From Halomonas litopenaei (GTDB taxonomy: Bacteria; Pseudomonadota; Gammaproteobacteria; Pseudomonadales; Halomonadaceae), in the NCBI RefSeq assembly GCF_017303055.1, contig NZ_JAEKJT010000007.1, positions 186,001 through 250,000 on the forward strand: a stretch of DNA of 64,000 nucleotides, given 5' to 3'. Below are positions 7,599 to 16,054 of the stretch, piece after piece. The notes beneath the pieces were generated by a model. The model was not told the DNA's origin, made no database searches, and saw nothing but the letters and a program-made list of their open reading frames with translations. Numbering within the stretch: position 1 is the first letter of the stretch; the number at the start of each line of letters is the position of its first letter. A program made the translations under genes and the position numbers.

Positions 7599-8930
7599 TC
7601 AGACCAGTGTCGGCTGGTTGAAAAACGCTGTCAGTACGCGAGTCAGATGCTCGACATCCTGGCTGCCCGCGGTCTCGCGAATCGAGTGCATGGCCCACTG
7701 CGGAACGCCAACATCCAGCGTAGGCACCCCAAGCTCAGTCGCGGTAATCGGCCCGATGGTGCTGCCGCAGCCCATGTCGGCCCGGGTGATAAAGGTCTGC
7801 ACCGGCACGTCCGCCTGCTCGCACAGATCACGGAACATGGCGGCCGTGGCACTGTTGGTGGCATAGCGCTGATTGGCATTGGTCTTGATCACTGGCCCGC
7901 CATTGAGACTTGGACCGTGCTGCGCATCATGCTTGTCCTTGAAGTTCGGATGCAGGGCGTGGGCATTGTCACAGGAGATCATGCGCGACGACTGAATCAG
8001 GCGAATGTAGCCTTCTTCCGTCCCCTCACCGACCTGCCCATTCACGCGCTTCAGCACGTCCGCCAGGAACGGGCCCTGGGCACCGCAAGCGCTGGCACTA
8101 CCGACTTCCTCGTGGTCATTGGCCACCAGCACCATGCCCTGGTCGCCATCGGCATCCAGCATGGCCTCAAGCCCCATGAAGCAGGACAGCAGGTTGTCCA
8201 GCCGGGCACTGGCGATCAGCTCCTGGCGCAGCCCTACCAGTGACGGCGGCTGCAGGTCGTAGAAGCCCAGTTCGAAGTCCAGCACCTTGGCATCGCCGAG
8301 TCCGTGCTGCTGCGCCAGCCATTCCTGCAGCAGGCTCTCCAGGGTCGCGTCCTCATCGGCCTGCATGACGACCGGGGCCATCTGGGTCTGGGCATTCATC
8401 GCACGCCCGTCGTTGGCTTCACGATCCAGATGAATCGCCAGGCTGGGAATGATCGCAATCGCCTGCTCGACGTTGATCAGCACGCCTTTCACCTGGCCAT
8501 TCGGCAGTCTGACGTGAATGCGGCCTGCCAGGCCCAGATCCCGGTCAAACCAGGGCGACAGCAGCGCGCCGCCATAGACCTGAACGCCCAGCTGCAACCA
8601 CCCCGCCGAACGCTGGGCAGCATGGGTCTTGAGTCGTAGATTGGGGCTGTCGGTGTGTGCACCGACCATACGCAGCGATGACAGAGGTTGCGTGCTGGGC
8701 AGGTTCACCGCAATGATGGAGGAGTCATTGCGAGTCACATAGAAGCGGTCGCCGGGAACCAATTCCCAGCTGTCGATCTCCAACAGATGGCGGTAGCCCG
8801 CATCTTCGAGCCGCTGAGCCATGTTCGCAGTGGCATGCCAAGGGCTGGGTGAACGGCGAAGAAAGTCGAGCAACCGACTGAGCCTTTTGGCGCATTCGGT
8901 ATCATCCTTTGGCAAGCACTCCTGTGACAT
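7599..8930 (-). CDS. apeB: M18 family aminopeptidase
   Basis: 443-residue cytosolic zinc aminopeptidase of family M18 (ApeB/DAP type), which removes N-terminal acidic or neutral residues from peptides. Conserved metal-site segments are visible: GAHTDSPNLRLK (His, Asp), NDHEEVGSASACGAQGPF (Glu-Glu), ISCDNAHALHPNF (Asp) and the C-terminal GVPQWAMHSIRETAG (His). I start at the ATG giving MSQECLPKDD, with AGAGGA upstream, rather than six codons earlier. It is divergent from prc. No operon partner. Confidence 0.93.
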   Translation of the reverse strand: MSQECLPKDDTECAKRLSRLLDFLRRSPSPWHATANMAQRLEDAGYRHLLEIDSWELVPGDRFYVTRNDSSIIAVNLPSTQPLSSLRMVGAHTDSPNLRLKTHAAQRSAGWLQLGVQVYGGALLSPWFDRDLGLAGRIHVRLPNGQVKGVLINVEQAIAIIPSLAIHLDREANDGRAMNAQTQMAPVVMQADEDATLESLLQEWLAQQHGLGDAKVLDFELGFYDLQPPSLVGLRQELIASARLDNLLSCFMGLEAMLDADGDQGMVLVANDHEEVGSASACGAQGPFLADVLKRVNGQVGEGTEEGYIRLIQSSRMISCDNAHALHPNFKDKHDAQHGPSLNGGPVIKTNANQRYATNSATAAMFRDLCEQADVPVQTFITRADMGCGSTIGPITATELGVPTLDVGVPQWAMHSIRETAGSQDVEHLTRVLTAFFNQPTLV

Positions 8931-9104
8931 GGGCGTCCTCTGATGCATGATAGTAATGGTTCAAGGTTTGTCCTTTACTCTGTTAACACGGTAAAGGACA
9001 AGGATTGACAGCAAGCTGCTACAATGCGAATCCGGTCCAAGGGACCCGCCGACCGAGTCGGTGTCAGACCGACGAGTGTACACGAATCCTGGAGTGCTTC
9101 ATTG

Positions 9105-11183
9105 ATGAGCCTGATTGAGTCTGCGGGTCGCGCCCTGGCGCTTTCCCTGCTGATCGCGGCCCCAACGGCGCTGGCCACTCCCACGCCCGGCGACGACCAG
9201 CGTCAGGCGGCCATGGAGGTGGCCGAATCGCTGCGTTACGGCCACTACGCGGATGTGAAGCTGGACGACCAATGGTCCAACCGCGCCTTCCAGCGCTACC
9301 TCGACGTGTTGGATGGACAACGCGCCTACTTCCTTCAAGACGACGTGGATGACTTCGGTGATCTACGCACCGGCATGGATGAAGCCTTGCTGGATGGCTC
9401 CCTGGCCAGGGCCTACGACCTCTACCAGCGCTATCACGAGCGCGCCGAAGCACGCCTTGACTGGATGCTGGACGAGATCGATGACCTCGACATGTCCTTC
9501 GATGGGCAGGGTCGACTGGAGCTGGATCGCGAAGACGCCTCCTGGGCCGCCTCTCAGGAGAGCCTGGACGAGCTGTGGCGCAAGCGCCTGGCCAACGCCG
9601 CCCTGACGCTGTCGATCAGTGGACAGGACGACGACAAGGTCATCGATACCCTGCGCGAGCGCTACGAGACCCAGAAGCACCGTCTTGAGCAGACCAACTC
9701 AGAGGATGTGTTCGGACTGATCATGGCCGCCGCTACCGGCACCGTGGACCCCCACACGGAATACCTGTCGCCGCGCCAGGGTGAATCCTTCGACATTCAG
9801 ATGCGACTGTCACTGGAAGGCATCGGCGCACTGCTTCAGGCCGACGGCGAATACGTCAAGGTGGCCAGCCTGGTGCCGGGCGGCCCCGCCGAGAAGGATG
9901 GCGCACTCAAGCCTGCCGACCGCATCATCGGCGTCGGCCAGGAAGGCGAGGACATCGTCAACGTGGTCGGCATGCGCCTGGATGACGTGGTCGAGCTGAT
10001 TCGCGGTCCCAAAGGCTCCGAGGTGCGTCTCGAGGTGGTGCCCGGTGAAGCCGTCGACATGACCCGCTCCACCGTGGTCGATATCACCCGCGACACCGTC
10101 AAGCTCGAGGATCAGGCGGCTTCCAGCGAAGTCATCGAGGTTCAGCGCGAAGACGGCGTGCACAAGGTCGGCGTCATCGAGGTGCCCGCCTTCTACGTGG
10201 ACTTCGACGCCTGGCAGGCGGGAGAAGAGAACTACCGCTCCACCACCCGTGACGTCGCCGCCGAGGTCGAGAAGCTCAAGGCCGAAGGCGTCGAGGGCAT
10301 CGTCCTCGACCTGCGCAACAACGGTGGTGGTGCCCTGCAGGAAGCCAACTCGATGATCGGCCTGTTCATCGATCGCGGCCCTACCGTGCAGGTTCGTGAT
10401 GCCCGTGGGCGCATCAGCCTGTACGGTGACACCGACAGCGGCACCCTCTACGACGGTCCTCTGGTGGTTCTGGTCAACCGCCTGTCTGCCTCTGCCTCGG
10501 AAATCTTCGCAGGTGCTATTCAGGATTACGGCCGTGGCCTGATCGTGGGTTCCAACACCTTTGGCAAGGGCACCGTGCAGACCCTCAATGACCTGAGCTA
10601 CGGCCAGATCAAGCTGACCCGCGCCAAGTTCTACCGGATCTCTGGGGAGAGTACCCAGAACCGCGGCGTCAAGCCGGACATCATGTACCCCAGCCTGCTC
10701 GACCCCGAGATTATCGGTGAGAGCGCGCTGGACAACGCCCTGCCCTGGGACACGGTACGTGACGTTCAGTACCGCAGCTATGGCACCCCGCGCCAGTACC
10801 TGAAGGAACTGCGCACACGCCACCAGCAGCGGGCCGACGACCACCCCAACTTCCATTACCTGGAGCAGCGGGCAGAACTGGCGAGCCGCCTGCGCGAGCA
10901 GCACACCAGCGTCAGCCTCAACCGCGAGCAGCGTCAGCGTGAAGCCGACGCCCAGGACGCCGAGATGCTGTCGCTCGAGAACGAGCGCCGTGAAGCCCTC
11001 GGCCTCGATATCCTCGAGGAATGGGGCGATGCCCGCGAGAGCGGTGACGATGCCGACCTGGCCGCCGAGGAAGACGCCGAAGAGGAACAGCCCGTCGACC
11101 GCGCCGAAGTCGAAGAGTCAGCGGAAATCCTGCTCGACTTCGCCGAACTCGGCCCGAGCTGGCAGTACGCGGTAAAAGGCTAA
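9105..11183 (+). CDS. prc: Carboxy-terminal processing protease Prc/Tsp (S41)
   Basis: 692-residue periplasmic tail-specific protease (E. coli Prc is 682). Order of parts: signal peptide (MSLIESAGRALALSLLIAAPTALA), an N-terminal helical domain to about residue 210, PDZ domain (GIGALLQADGEYVKVASLV), S41 protease with catalytic Ser in LSASASEIFAG and Lys in FGKGTVQ, and a C-terminal helical domain with a very acidic stretch (DDADLAAEEDAEEEQ), usual in halophiles. The start excludes an in-frame ATG at 9024 since the signal peptide begins at 9105. A degenerate copy of its last 18 codons plus terminator is found at 13284-13405. Confidence 0.95.
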   Translation: MSLIESAGRALALSLLIAAPTALATPTPGDDQRQAAMEVAESLRYGHYADVKLDDQWSNRAFQRYLDVLDGQRAYFLQDDVDDFGDLRTGMDEALLDGSLARAYDLYQRYHERAEARLDWMLDEIDDLDMSFDGQGRLELDREDASWAASQESLDELWRKRLANAALTLSISGQDDDKVIDTLRERYETQKHRLEQTNSEDVFGLIMAAATGTVDPHTEYLSPRQGESFDIQMRLSLEGIGALLQADGEYVKVASLVPGGPAEKDGALKPADRIIGVGQEGEDIVNVVGMRLDDVVELIRGPKGSEVRLEVVPGEAVDMTRSTVVDITRDTVKLEDQAASSEVIEVQREDGVHKVGVIEVPAFYVDFDAWQAGEENYRSTTRDVAAEVEKLKAEGVEGIVLDLRNNGGGALQEANSMIGLFIDRGPTVQVRDARGRISLYGDTDSGTLYDGPLVVLVNRLSASASEIFAGAIQDYGRGLIVGSNTFGKGTVQTLNDLSYGQIKLTRAKFYRISGESTQNRGVKPDIMYPSLLDPEIIGESALDNALPWDTVRDVQYRSYGTPRQYLKELRTRHQQRADDHPNFHYLEQRAELASRLREQHTSVSLNREQRQREADAQDAEMLSLENERREALGLDILEEWGDARESGDDADLAAEEDAEEEQPVDRAEVEESAEILLDFAELGPSWQYAVKG

Positions 11184-11255
11184 GTCGCGATACAGCCACC
11201 TAGCTGCACGCAGAACGAAAAAGCCGGGGCATCACGCCCCGGCTTTTTTGGTTTC
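11129..11255 (+). repeat. Direct repeat, copy 1 (3' end of prc plus terminator)
   Basis: The last codons of prc, its stop, the 35-base spacer and its terminator are repeated in the same orientation about 2155 bases downstream at 13284-13409. The identical parts include CTGCTCGACTTCGCC, AAAGGCTA and TAGCTGCACGCAGAACG. Confidence 0.85.
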
Positions 11256-11814
11256 TGGCCCCCACAACAGCCAGCCCACATCACAACTGCTGCATATCTA
11301 AAGCGGGTTATCTTTCGGAAAAGTCCCGTCGAAGCGCGTCAACTCCAAGGCTATCTACCCTCCCCGACGCGACAGGCAACAGTACCCCTTACTGAACGCA
11401 CGTGACGTATTCAGCAATGTGACCGGCAGTATTGCGAGATATCGTTTAAGAAAGGCTTTCTCCATCCTTCCGTCCTGTTCAGTGCGCTCTGACCCCATTC
11501 CATCTACCTCACCCCACTACGGCCTGGTGAACGCGCCCCTGCGCGTGGCGTTGCAGAGCGCTGCGCTCACCATGAAGCGATATCACACGCCATCTGGCGA
11601 TCGGGAGGATGCGATTTAGAGCAATAGTCGCCTATCGGAGGAATACACGACGCGTAGCCTTGCTGAAGGCTCGCCATAACACATCCAAAGGGAGCCACGG
11701 CGAAAAGGACCCACAGACACCTGGCACGGGGAAGGAAGGCACTTCGCCAGATGGAGGACAGGCCAGCCCGAGGCAACTGATGACGTGTTCCATCACCCGC
11801 ATAGGAGCATCACC
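11184..11814. other. Spacer between prc and gadB (630 bases)
   Basis: Apart from the prc terminator, I see no gene here. Short open frames lack a ribosome site and do not resemble known proteins. The gadB promoter must lie here; no clear -35/-10 pair stands out. Confidence 0.5.
11218..11249 (+). terminator. Intrinsic terminator of prc
   Basis: AAAAAGCCGGGGC stem, 5-base loop, GCCCCGGC and a run of six T. Nearly identical to the one at 13373-13405. Confidence 0.95.
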
Positions 11815-13188
11815 ATGAAGCATTCCTCTCCCTTTGACCTGTTCGTCAACGAGTACAACGAAGACATACCCGAGCATCACTTTCCCAGAAGCAGCATCTC
11901 GGCCTCAGCGGCGGAGGCCATTGTCAACTCGGAGGCCTGGACCGACGCCCAGCCTGTCATGAACCTTTCCTCCTTCGTCACCACCTTTACCGAACCCGAA
12001 GCTCTCAAGGTGCTTGATCAGCACTTTCTGAAGAACTTTATTGACCATGACATGTACCCACAGCTGTTCGCTATAGAGCAGCGAATGGTCCGTTGGCTGC
12101 ATGACCTGTGGAACGGGCCGAAGGAGGCCACCCCGTATGGAGCGGCGACGGTGGGCTCCTCTGAAGCCTGCATGCTGGCAGGACTGGCCCACAAGTGGAA
12201 CTGGCGCCAGGCCCGCGAGGCCGCTGGCAAGGAGACGTCGCGGCCCAACCTGGTGACCGGGGGCAACGTGCAGATCGTGTGGAAGAAATTCCTGCGCTAC
12301 TTCGATGTCGAACCCAGGATTGCGCCACTCAAGCCCGGCAATTATCGACTGACCACCGAACACCTTGATGCACTGGTGGACGAGAATACCATCGCCGTCG
12401 TCGCCATCGCTGGCCAGACCTTCACGGGTGAAGATGATGATATCGAAGCGATTCATGACTGGCTGGACGACTACGAGCGACGCACTGGCCACAACGTGCC
12501 CATGCATATCGATGGCGCGTCCGGGGGTTTCGTCAATCCCTTCCTCTACCCCGACTACCCGTGGGACTTTCGACTGGCCCGGGTCAAGTCCATCAATGCA
12601 TCAGGCCATAAGTTTGGGCTGGTGCCTCCGGGATTGGGTTGGGTGATCTTCCGTGACCGTGAGACCTTCAACGAGGATCTGGTGTTCTACGTCAATTACC
12701 TTGGCGGTGAGATGCCCACGGCAACCCTCAACTTTTCCCGCAGCGCTGCCCAAATCGCCTACCAGTACTACACCTTCATTCGCCTCGGGCACGACGGTTA
12801 CCGCGAGATCATGCTACATACAGTCGAGAACGCTAAATACCTGCGCAACTTGCTGGTGGAGAGCGGCTACTTCGACATCATGAATCAGACACAGCGAATT
12901 CCGGTGGTCGCGCTCACGCTCAAAGACAACTTCGATACCTTCAATGAGTTTGATATCTCCGCCAAGGTGCGTGAACGTGGATGGGTACTCTCGGCCTATT
13001 CCATGCCACCGAACGCAGAAACCGTGACCAGTCTGCGCATCGTGGTGCGCCCCCATCTCAACCGCAACGTCATCAAGGGCTTGGCTAGAGATATCGTCAC
13101 TGCATGCGACTGGCTAAAAGCACATGGCGGCACGTCAGTCGCCCCGGCGTTGCACGATCATACGAAAACAGCCATCAGCAAGTGTTGA
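11815..13188 (+). CDS. gadB: Glutamate decarboxylase (PLP-dependent)
   Basis: 457-residue enzyme converting glutamate to GABA and CO2, consuming a proton; E. coli GadA/B are 466 residues. PLP-binding elements are clear: the substrate-side GSSEACMLAG, the cofactor Asp in HIDGASGGF, and the Schiff-base lysine (Lys266) in INASGHKFGLV. The N-terminus FPRSSISASAAEAIVNSE and the region DPxxNLSSFVTT-like VMNLSSFVTTF fit the family. The start has AGGAG seven bases upstream. No GadC antiporter accompanies it. It is bracketed by direct repeats of the prc 3' end, suggesting it was inserted or carried in by a duplication event. Confidence 0.95.
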   Translation: MKHSSPFDLFVNEYNEDIPEHHFPRSSISASAAEAIVNSEAWTDAQPVMNLSSFVTTFTEPEALKVLDQHFLKNFIDHDMYPQLFAIEQRMVRWLHDLWNGPKEATPYGAATVGSSEACMLAGLAHKWNWRQAREAAGKETSRPNLVTGGNVQIVWKKFLRYFDVEPRIAPLKPGNYRLTTEHLDALVDENTIAVVAIAGQTFTGEDDDIEAIHDWLDDYERRTGHNVPMHIDGASGGFVNPFLYPDYPWDFRLARVKSINASGHKFGLVPPGLGWVIFRDRETFNEDLVFYVNYLGGEMPTATLNFSRSAAQIAYQYYTFIRLGHDGYREIMLHTVENAKYLRNLLVESGYFDIMNQTQRIPVVALTLKDNFDTFNEFDISAKVRERGWVLSAYSMPPNAETVTSLRIVVRPHLNRNVIKGLARDIVTACDWLKAHGGTSVAPALHDHTKTAISKC

Positions 13189-13283
13189 GCGCCCTTCTAA
13201 GGCCGTTGGTCACCGCCAGCGGCACCCTATTCCTCAACACGGGGTAAAGAGCTGCAGCAGAACCTTGATCGTCGCTCGTCACT

Positions 13284-13342
13284 CCTGCTCGACTTCGCCA
13301 AGCCAGGCCTGAGCGGGCGGCACACGGTGAAAGGCTAGGCAG
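13284..13342 (+). pseudogene. Degenerate duplicate of the prc C-terminus
   Basis: In one frame this reads LLLDFAKPGLSGRHTVKG followed by a stop, against ILLDFAELGPSWQYAVKG at the true prc end. Ten of 18 positions match, and the downstream spacer and terminator match better, so this is a leftover of a second prc 3' end with no start or upstream domain. It marks the right edge of the segment holding gadB. Confidence 0.75.
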
Positions 13343-13372
13343 AGTCAGAGCCATATAGCTGCACGCAGAACG

Positions 13373-13405
13373 AAAAAGCCGGGGCATCAAGCCCCGGCTT
13401 TTTTT
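13373..13405 (+). terminator. Intrinsic terminator after gadB (duplicated prc terminator)
   Basis: AAAAAGCCGGGGC stem, loop atcaa, GCCCCGGC and seven T. Likely ends the gadB transcript. Confidence 0.93.
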
Positions 13406-13438
13406 GGTTCTAGCGGTCTGAAGCCAGCCATCGACAAC

Positions 13439-13681
13439 CTAACGGCGAACAGCCCTTCTCTCTCTTCTCTCTCTTCTCTCTCGTCTCTCCCTCCAAAGCC
13501 ACATCACGACCAAGAGTTCGAGCACTGCAAAGCCAATAAACGCCACCCCGTAGCCCAATCGAGCCTGACGCTGATGCGCCTCGGTCGGAAACAGCTCCAG
13601 CGAGCCCTGCAAGAATCCAGCACCGCTCAACAGCATCAACACGAGTAACAGCACCGCAACACACCAGAGTAGGATTCTCAC
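13439..13681 (-). CDS. Small two-helix membrane protein of unknown function
   Basis: 80 residues from a GTG at 13681 (AAGG just upstream). Two hydrophobic segments are visible: residues 2-26 (ILLWCVAVLLLVLMLLSGAG) and about 47-63 (GVAFIGFAVLELLVVMWLW). The C-terminus is a strongly basic repeat RERRERRERRERR encoded by a purine-rich tandem repeat (13455-13495). I do not recognise a family. The IS element begins only 23 bases upstream of the start, so its own promoter has probably been displaced. Confidence 0.45.
   Translation of the reverse strand: MRILLWCVAVLLLVLMLLSGAGFLQGSLELFPTEAHQRQARLGYGVAFIGFAVLELLVVMWLWRERRERRERRERRAVRR
13455..13495 (-). repeat. Purine-rich 8-9-base tandem repeat
   Basis: Copies of GAGAGAGAA-like units on the minus strand; if translated it yields the Arg/Glu repeat at the end of the small membrane protein. 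Same style as other G/A repeats in the window. Confidence 0.65.
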
Positions 13682-13781
13682 CTTCGTCCCGCCTTGTTCT
13701 TCATGAACTTTCCCCCAGAAACCAGTCCACCGTCAATGTGACATTTCCGCTACATTTACCCTGATAGCCAGAGATCTCGCG

Positions 13782-14048
13782 ATGAAGCCTAATCGACACA
13801 CCGAAGAGCAGGTCATCACCATCCTCAAGACGCATGAGCGCGGCGTCTCAGTGGCCGAGCTGGCTCGGCAGAATGACGTGACCAAGCAGACCATCTATCG
13901 CTGGAAGGCCAAGTACGGCGGTATGGAGGTATCAGAGGCCAAACGTCTGCGGGAGCTGGAGGCAGAGAATGCTCGCCTGAAGAAGCTGCTGGCGGAAACC
14001 GCTCTCGACAATGCTGCGCTCAAGGAGATCGTCTCGGGAAAGTGGTGA
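13782..14048 (+). CDS. IS3-family transposase OrfA
   Basis: 88-residue DNA-binding subunit with an N-terminal helix-turn-helix (residues about 6-45, RHTEEQVITILKTHERGVSV) and a C-terminal leucine-zipper region (RLRELEAENARLKKLLAE). The phrase WKAKYGGMEVSEAKRLRELE is typical of the IS407-like group. Near its end the in-phase heptamer G GGA AAG (14036-14042) would allow programmed -1 frameshifting into orfB. Confidence 0.92.
   Translation: MKPNRHTEEQVITILKTHERGVSVAELARQNDVTKQTIYRWKAKYGGMEVSEAKRLRELEAENARLKKLLAETALDNAALKEIVSGKW
14036..14042 (+). promoter_or_regulatory. Programmed -1 frameshift heptamer (GGGAAAG)
   Basis: X XXY YYZ form in phase with orfA (TCG GGA AAG), seven bases before the orfA stop; orfB lies in the -1 frame. 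Confidence 0.7.
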
Positions 14049-14850
14049 CGCCCGAAGCGAAGCGGCAGGCGGTAACGCACCTGGTGACAGGCGGCTGGCT
14101 CAGCCAGCGACATGCCTGTCGATTGCTGGGCCTGCCACGGTCGGTGGCCCGCTACCAGGCGATGCCGCGTGACGATGAGCCGCTTCGAACGCCTTGGCGA
14201 CCTGCTACCCCCGCTACGGCTACCTGTTGCTGCACGCTCTGTTGCGGCAGGAGGGCCTGGTGGTGAATCGCAAGCAAACCTACCGGCTATACCGTGAGGC
14301 TGGGCTTCAGGTTCGCACCCGGCGGCGCAAGCGACTGGTACGGCCAAGAGCGCCGATGCCGTGTCCAGACAGGCCCGACCAGCGCTGGTCGATGGACTTC
14401 GTCTCGGATCAGCTGGCCTCGGGGCGCCGCTTCCGCGTGCTGAACATCGTGGATGACTTCAGCAGAAAGTGTGTTGGTCAGCTGGTGGACACGTCCATTT
14501 CCGGACGTCGCTTGGCCAGGTTCCTAGACGAGCTCGCGCAACACCGCTCGCTGCCTGCATCGATTGTCTGCGATAACGGCCCCGAGCTGACCAGCAAGGC
14601 GATGTTCTTTTGGGCGCGTGAGCGGAAGGTCACGCTGGCCTTCATCCAGCCAGGCAAGCCGACGCCGAATGCCTCCATCGAGAGCTTCAACGGCAAGTTC
14701 CGGGATAGCTGCCTCAATCAGCACTGGTTTCTGAGCCTTGCCGATGCCCGTCATGAAATTGACCAATGGAGAGTCCACTACAACCATGTCAGACCGCACA
14801 GCTCGCTGGACGATATGCCGCCCGTCGCCTATGCCCAGCGATGTGCATGA
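14042..14850 (+). pseudogene. IS3-family transposase OrfB, frameshifted
   Basis: Catalytic DDE integrase subunit. The first part (from 14042) reads HLVTGGWLSQRHACRLLGLPRS, but near 14185-14195 the frame breaks: the homologous continuation (YPRYGYLLLHALLRQEGL) is in another frame, with several residues missing at the junction. The rest is intact to 14850 and holds the DDE residues (WSMDFVSDQL, IVCDNGPEL, SIESFNGKFRD with E) and the IS3 ending YNHVRPHSSL. A small deletion therefore probably killed the element. Confidence 0.88.
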
Positions 14851-14896
14851 AGGCGCGGTTTCTCACATTGTGGGTGGACCTGCATCAGAGAGAAGG

Positions 14897-15172
14897 TCAA
14901 TCGTGCGCATCTTCAGCTGGATTTTCATTACGATAGGCTGTCCACTTTATCCCTTTACTCCCACAAACCAGTAATTCCCAGTATGAAATTATAATGGGAG
15001 TACCTGATAGGTTTCTTACAATTATGTCGTTACCAATTTCAAGCACTCCAACAAAACTATAACTGACTTCCATTCGTCGCCTAGAATTCCATAGCTCCCA
15101 TAGTTTTATTAAAGCCAACAAGGTAGACAAACCTGCACCCCAGAGTGCAATCATTTCATTGCTAATGCCCAT
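14897..15172 (-). pseudogene. Integron cassette gene truncated by the IS; membrane protein fragment
   Basis: 91 residues from ATG at 15172 (AAGGGGG upstream). One membrane segment at residues 6-25 (EMIALWGAGLSTLLALIKLW), then a soluble region (VLEIGNDIIVRNLSGTPIIIS). The stop codon TGA is the first three bases of the IS terminal repeat, so the natural C-terminus and the attC of this cassette are gone. No known family recognised. It was the distal cassette of the array as seen from the minus-strand direction. Confidence 0.6.
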
Positions 15173-15186
15173 GAACCCCCTTAAAT

Positions 15187-15280
15187 GCCTAACGCCTCAA
15201 ATAACCGGCAGCTGGAACGGAGCGGAGCGCAGTGTAAGTTGTCCAGCGGCGAAGGCGCGAAGTTGATTGACTTGTTAGGT
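15187..15280 (-). repeat. attC site (94 bp)
   Basis: Plus-strand cores GCCTAAC (15187-15193) and GTTAGGT (15274-15280) bound a palindromic region; it follows directly the stop of the 15282-15674 gene. Confidence 0.88.
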
Positions 15281-15281
15281 A

Positions 15282-15674
15282 TTATCGAACGTCTCTTTCT
15301 CGAAGTAGCGTATGAATTTCATTGAGTGTGGCAATTTGTCTTTTCTCAAATGGTGTTTGCTTATCTGCTTGTTGCAATGTAGCGATACCAGTCATCACAC
15401 TAGCAGCTCCTATAAGGAAAGTTACAGCATTCATTGATCCTTGAATATAGAACCAGCCAGCAGCAACAAGCAGTAGCAATGCTAAAAATGCAAGAAACTT
15501 CCACGTAACACCATTTTTTCGAGAGCGTTCATCCCTTAATAGTTGATTTCTATGCGCTTCTTCATGTAAAAGCTCTTCATTATTGCAGTGAATTAACAAC
15601 TTATATACGCTATTTTCAGAATTGTCGTTAATAGTGACATCACCATGTATATCACCTGGATTGAAATCTCTCAA
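15282..15674 (-). CDS. Cassette-encoded two-helix membrane protein, unknown function
   Basis: 130 residues if started at the TTG at 15674, which sits five bases after an almost perfect GGAGG; a GTG two codons upstream overlaps the ribosome site and is less likely. Parts: an N-terminal segment (LRDFNPGDIHGDVTINDN) with the short Asp/Gly/Asn pattern seen before many small membrane proteins, a charged helix, two membrane helices (about WKFLAFLALLLLVAAGWFYI and AVTFLIGAASVMTGIATL), and a basic C-terminal helix. Its attC begins two bases after the stop. No family recognised. Confidence 0.65.
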   Translation of the reverse strand: MRDFNPGDIHGDVTINDNSENSVYKLLIHCNNEELLHEEAHRNQLLRDERSRKNGVTWKFLAFLALLLLVAAGWFYIQGSMNAVTFLIGAASVMTGIATLQQADKQTPFEKRQIATLNEIHTLLRERDVR

Positions 15675-15695
15675 TATCACCTCCTTAGTAAAGAT

Positions 15696-15754
15696 GCCTA
15701 ACGCCTGCCAGCAGGCGTGCGGGTTTTTGCATCGCCTGCCTGGCCTTGTTAGGT
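15696..15754 (-). repeat. attC site (59 bp)
   Basis: Cores GCCTAAC (15696-15702) and GTTAGGT (15748-15754) with paired arms GCCTGCCAGCAGGCG / CGCCTGCCTGGCC. Nearly identical to 19906-19964. Confidence 0.92.
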
Positions 15755-15776
15755 GTGAGTGTTCTGCTATTGACAG

Positions 15777-15917
15777 TTAATGGCAATGAACCGTTCCGAC
15801 ACTATTATCCATATGGCAACACTGCCCGGGTGGAGAACTTTTCCGGCACCCGCCCCCGTGGGCCAGAGCGGTGCCGCTAACCAAAGTAAGAACGATTGCG
15901 ATAACAAGAACTTTCAT
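15777..15917 (-). CDS. Secreted 46-residue Cys/His-rich peptide (cassette copy 1)
   Basis: 46 codons from ATG at 15917. A clear signal peptide (MKVLVIAIVLTLVSGTALA) leaves a 27-residue mature peptide HGGGCRKSSPPGQ...CCHMDNSVGTVHCH with four Cys and four His. The ending resembles the GCH..(K)TG.YHCH pattern of small secreted proteins thought to bind metal. The gene occupies nearly the whole cassette. A second cassette at 19987-20127 encodes the same peptide with two differences in the signal peptide (V5A, T16A) and none in the mature part. Confidence 0.75.
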   Translation of the reverse strand: MKVLVIAIVLTLVSGTALAHGGGCRKSSPPGQCCHMDNSVGTVHCH

Positions 15918-15966
15918 ATCTCCCCCTACTTCTGATTGGATTTATCCTCGGGACCTGAAACTACAC

Positions 15967-16045
15967 ACCTAACGCCAAAACTCAGCCGCGGTCTCGGCGA
16001 CGCAAAGCGGTGGCAAGGATGTCGTCTGGAGTGCCTTGTTGTACG
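15967..16045 (-). repeat. attC site (79 bp)
   Basis: Core ACCTAAC (15967-15973) and a diverged second core GTTGTAC (16039-16045); arms include CAGCCGCGGTC.. and GGCAAGGATGTCG. Follows the 16055-16381 gene. Confidence 0.7.
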
Positions 16046-16054
16046 AACATCTGT

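Larger units (their letters stand above)
13284..13409 (+). repeat. Direct repeat, copy 2 (prc tail plus terminator)
   Basis: Same-orientation partner of 11129-11255; the terminator half is almost identical and the coding half has diverged. Confidence 0.85.
13704..14899 (+). mobile_element. IS3-family insertion sequence (IS407-like group), inactive
   Basis: About 1196 bases bounded by imperfect terminal inverted repeats: left TGAACTTTCC...GTCCACC...CAATGTGA, right (reverse) TGACCTTCTC...GGTCCACC...CAATGTGA. It contains orfA, a slippery heptamer and orfB in the -1 frame, the standard IS3 layout. orfB carries a deletion frameshift. No target-site duplication is visible (left flank ttca, right flank atcg), which fits an IS-linked deletion of the neighbouring cassette DNA. 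Confidence 0.85.

Noticed and set aside
11419..11619. 66-codon frame between prc and gadB
   Set aside because: No ribosome site or recognisable protein; lies in a spacer between direct repeats.
13700..14903. Target-site duplication around the IS
   Set aside because: Flanks ttca and atcg do not match.
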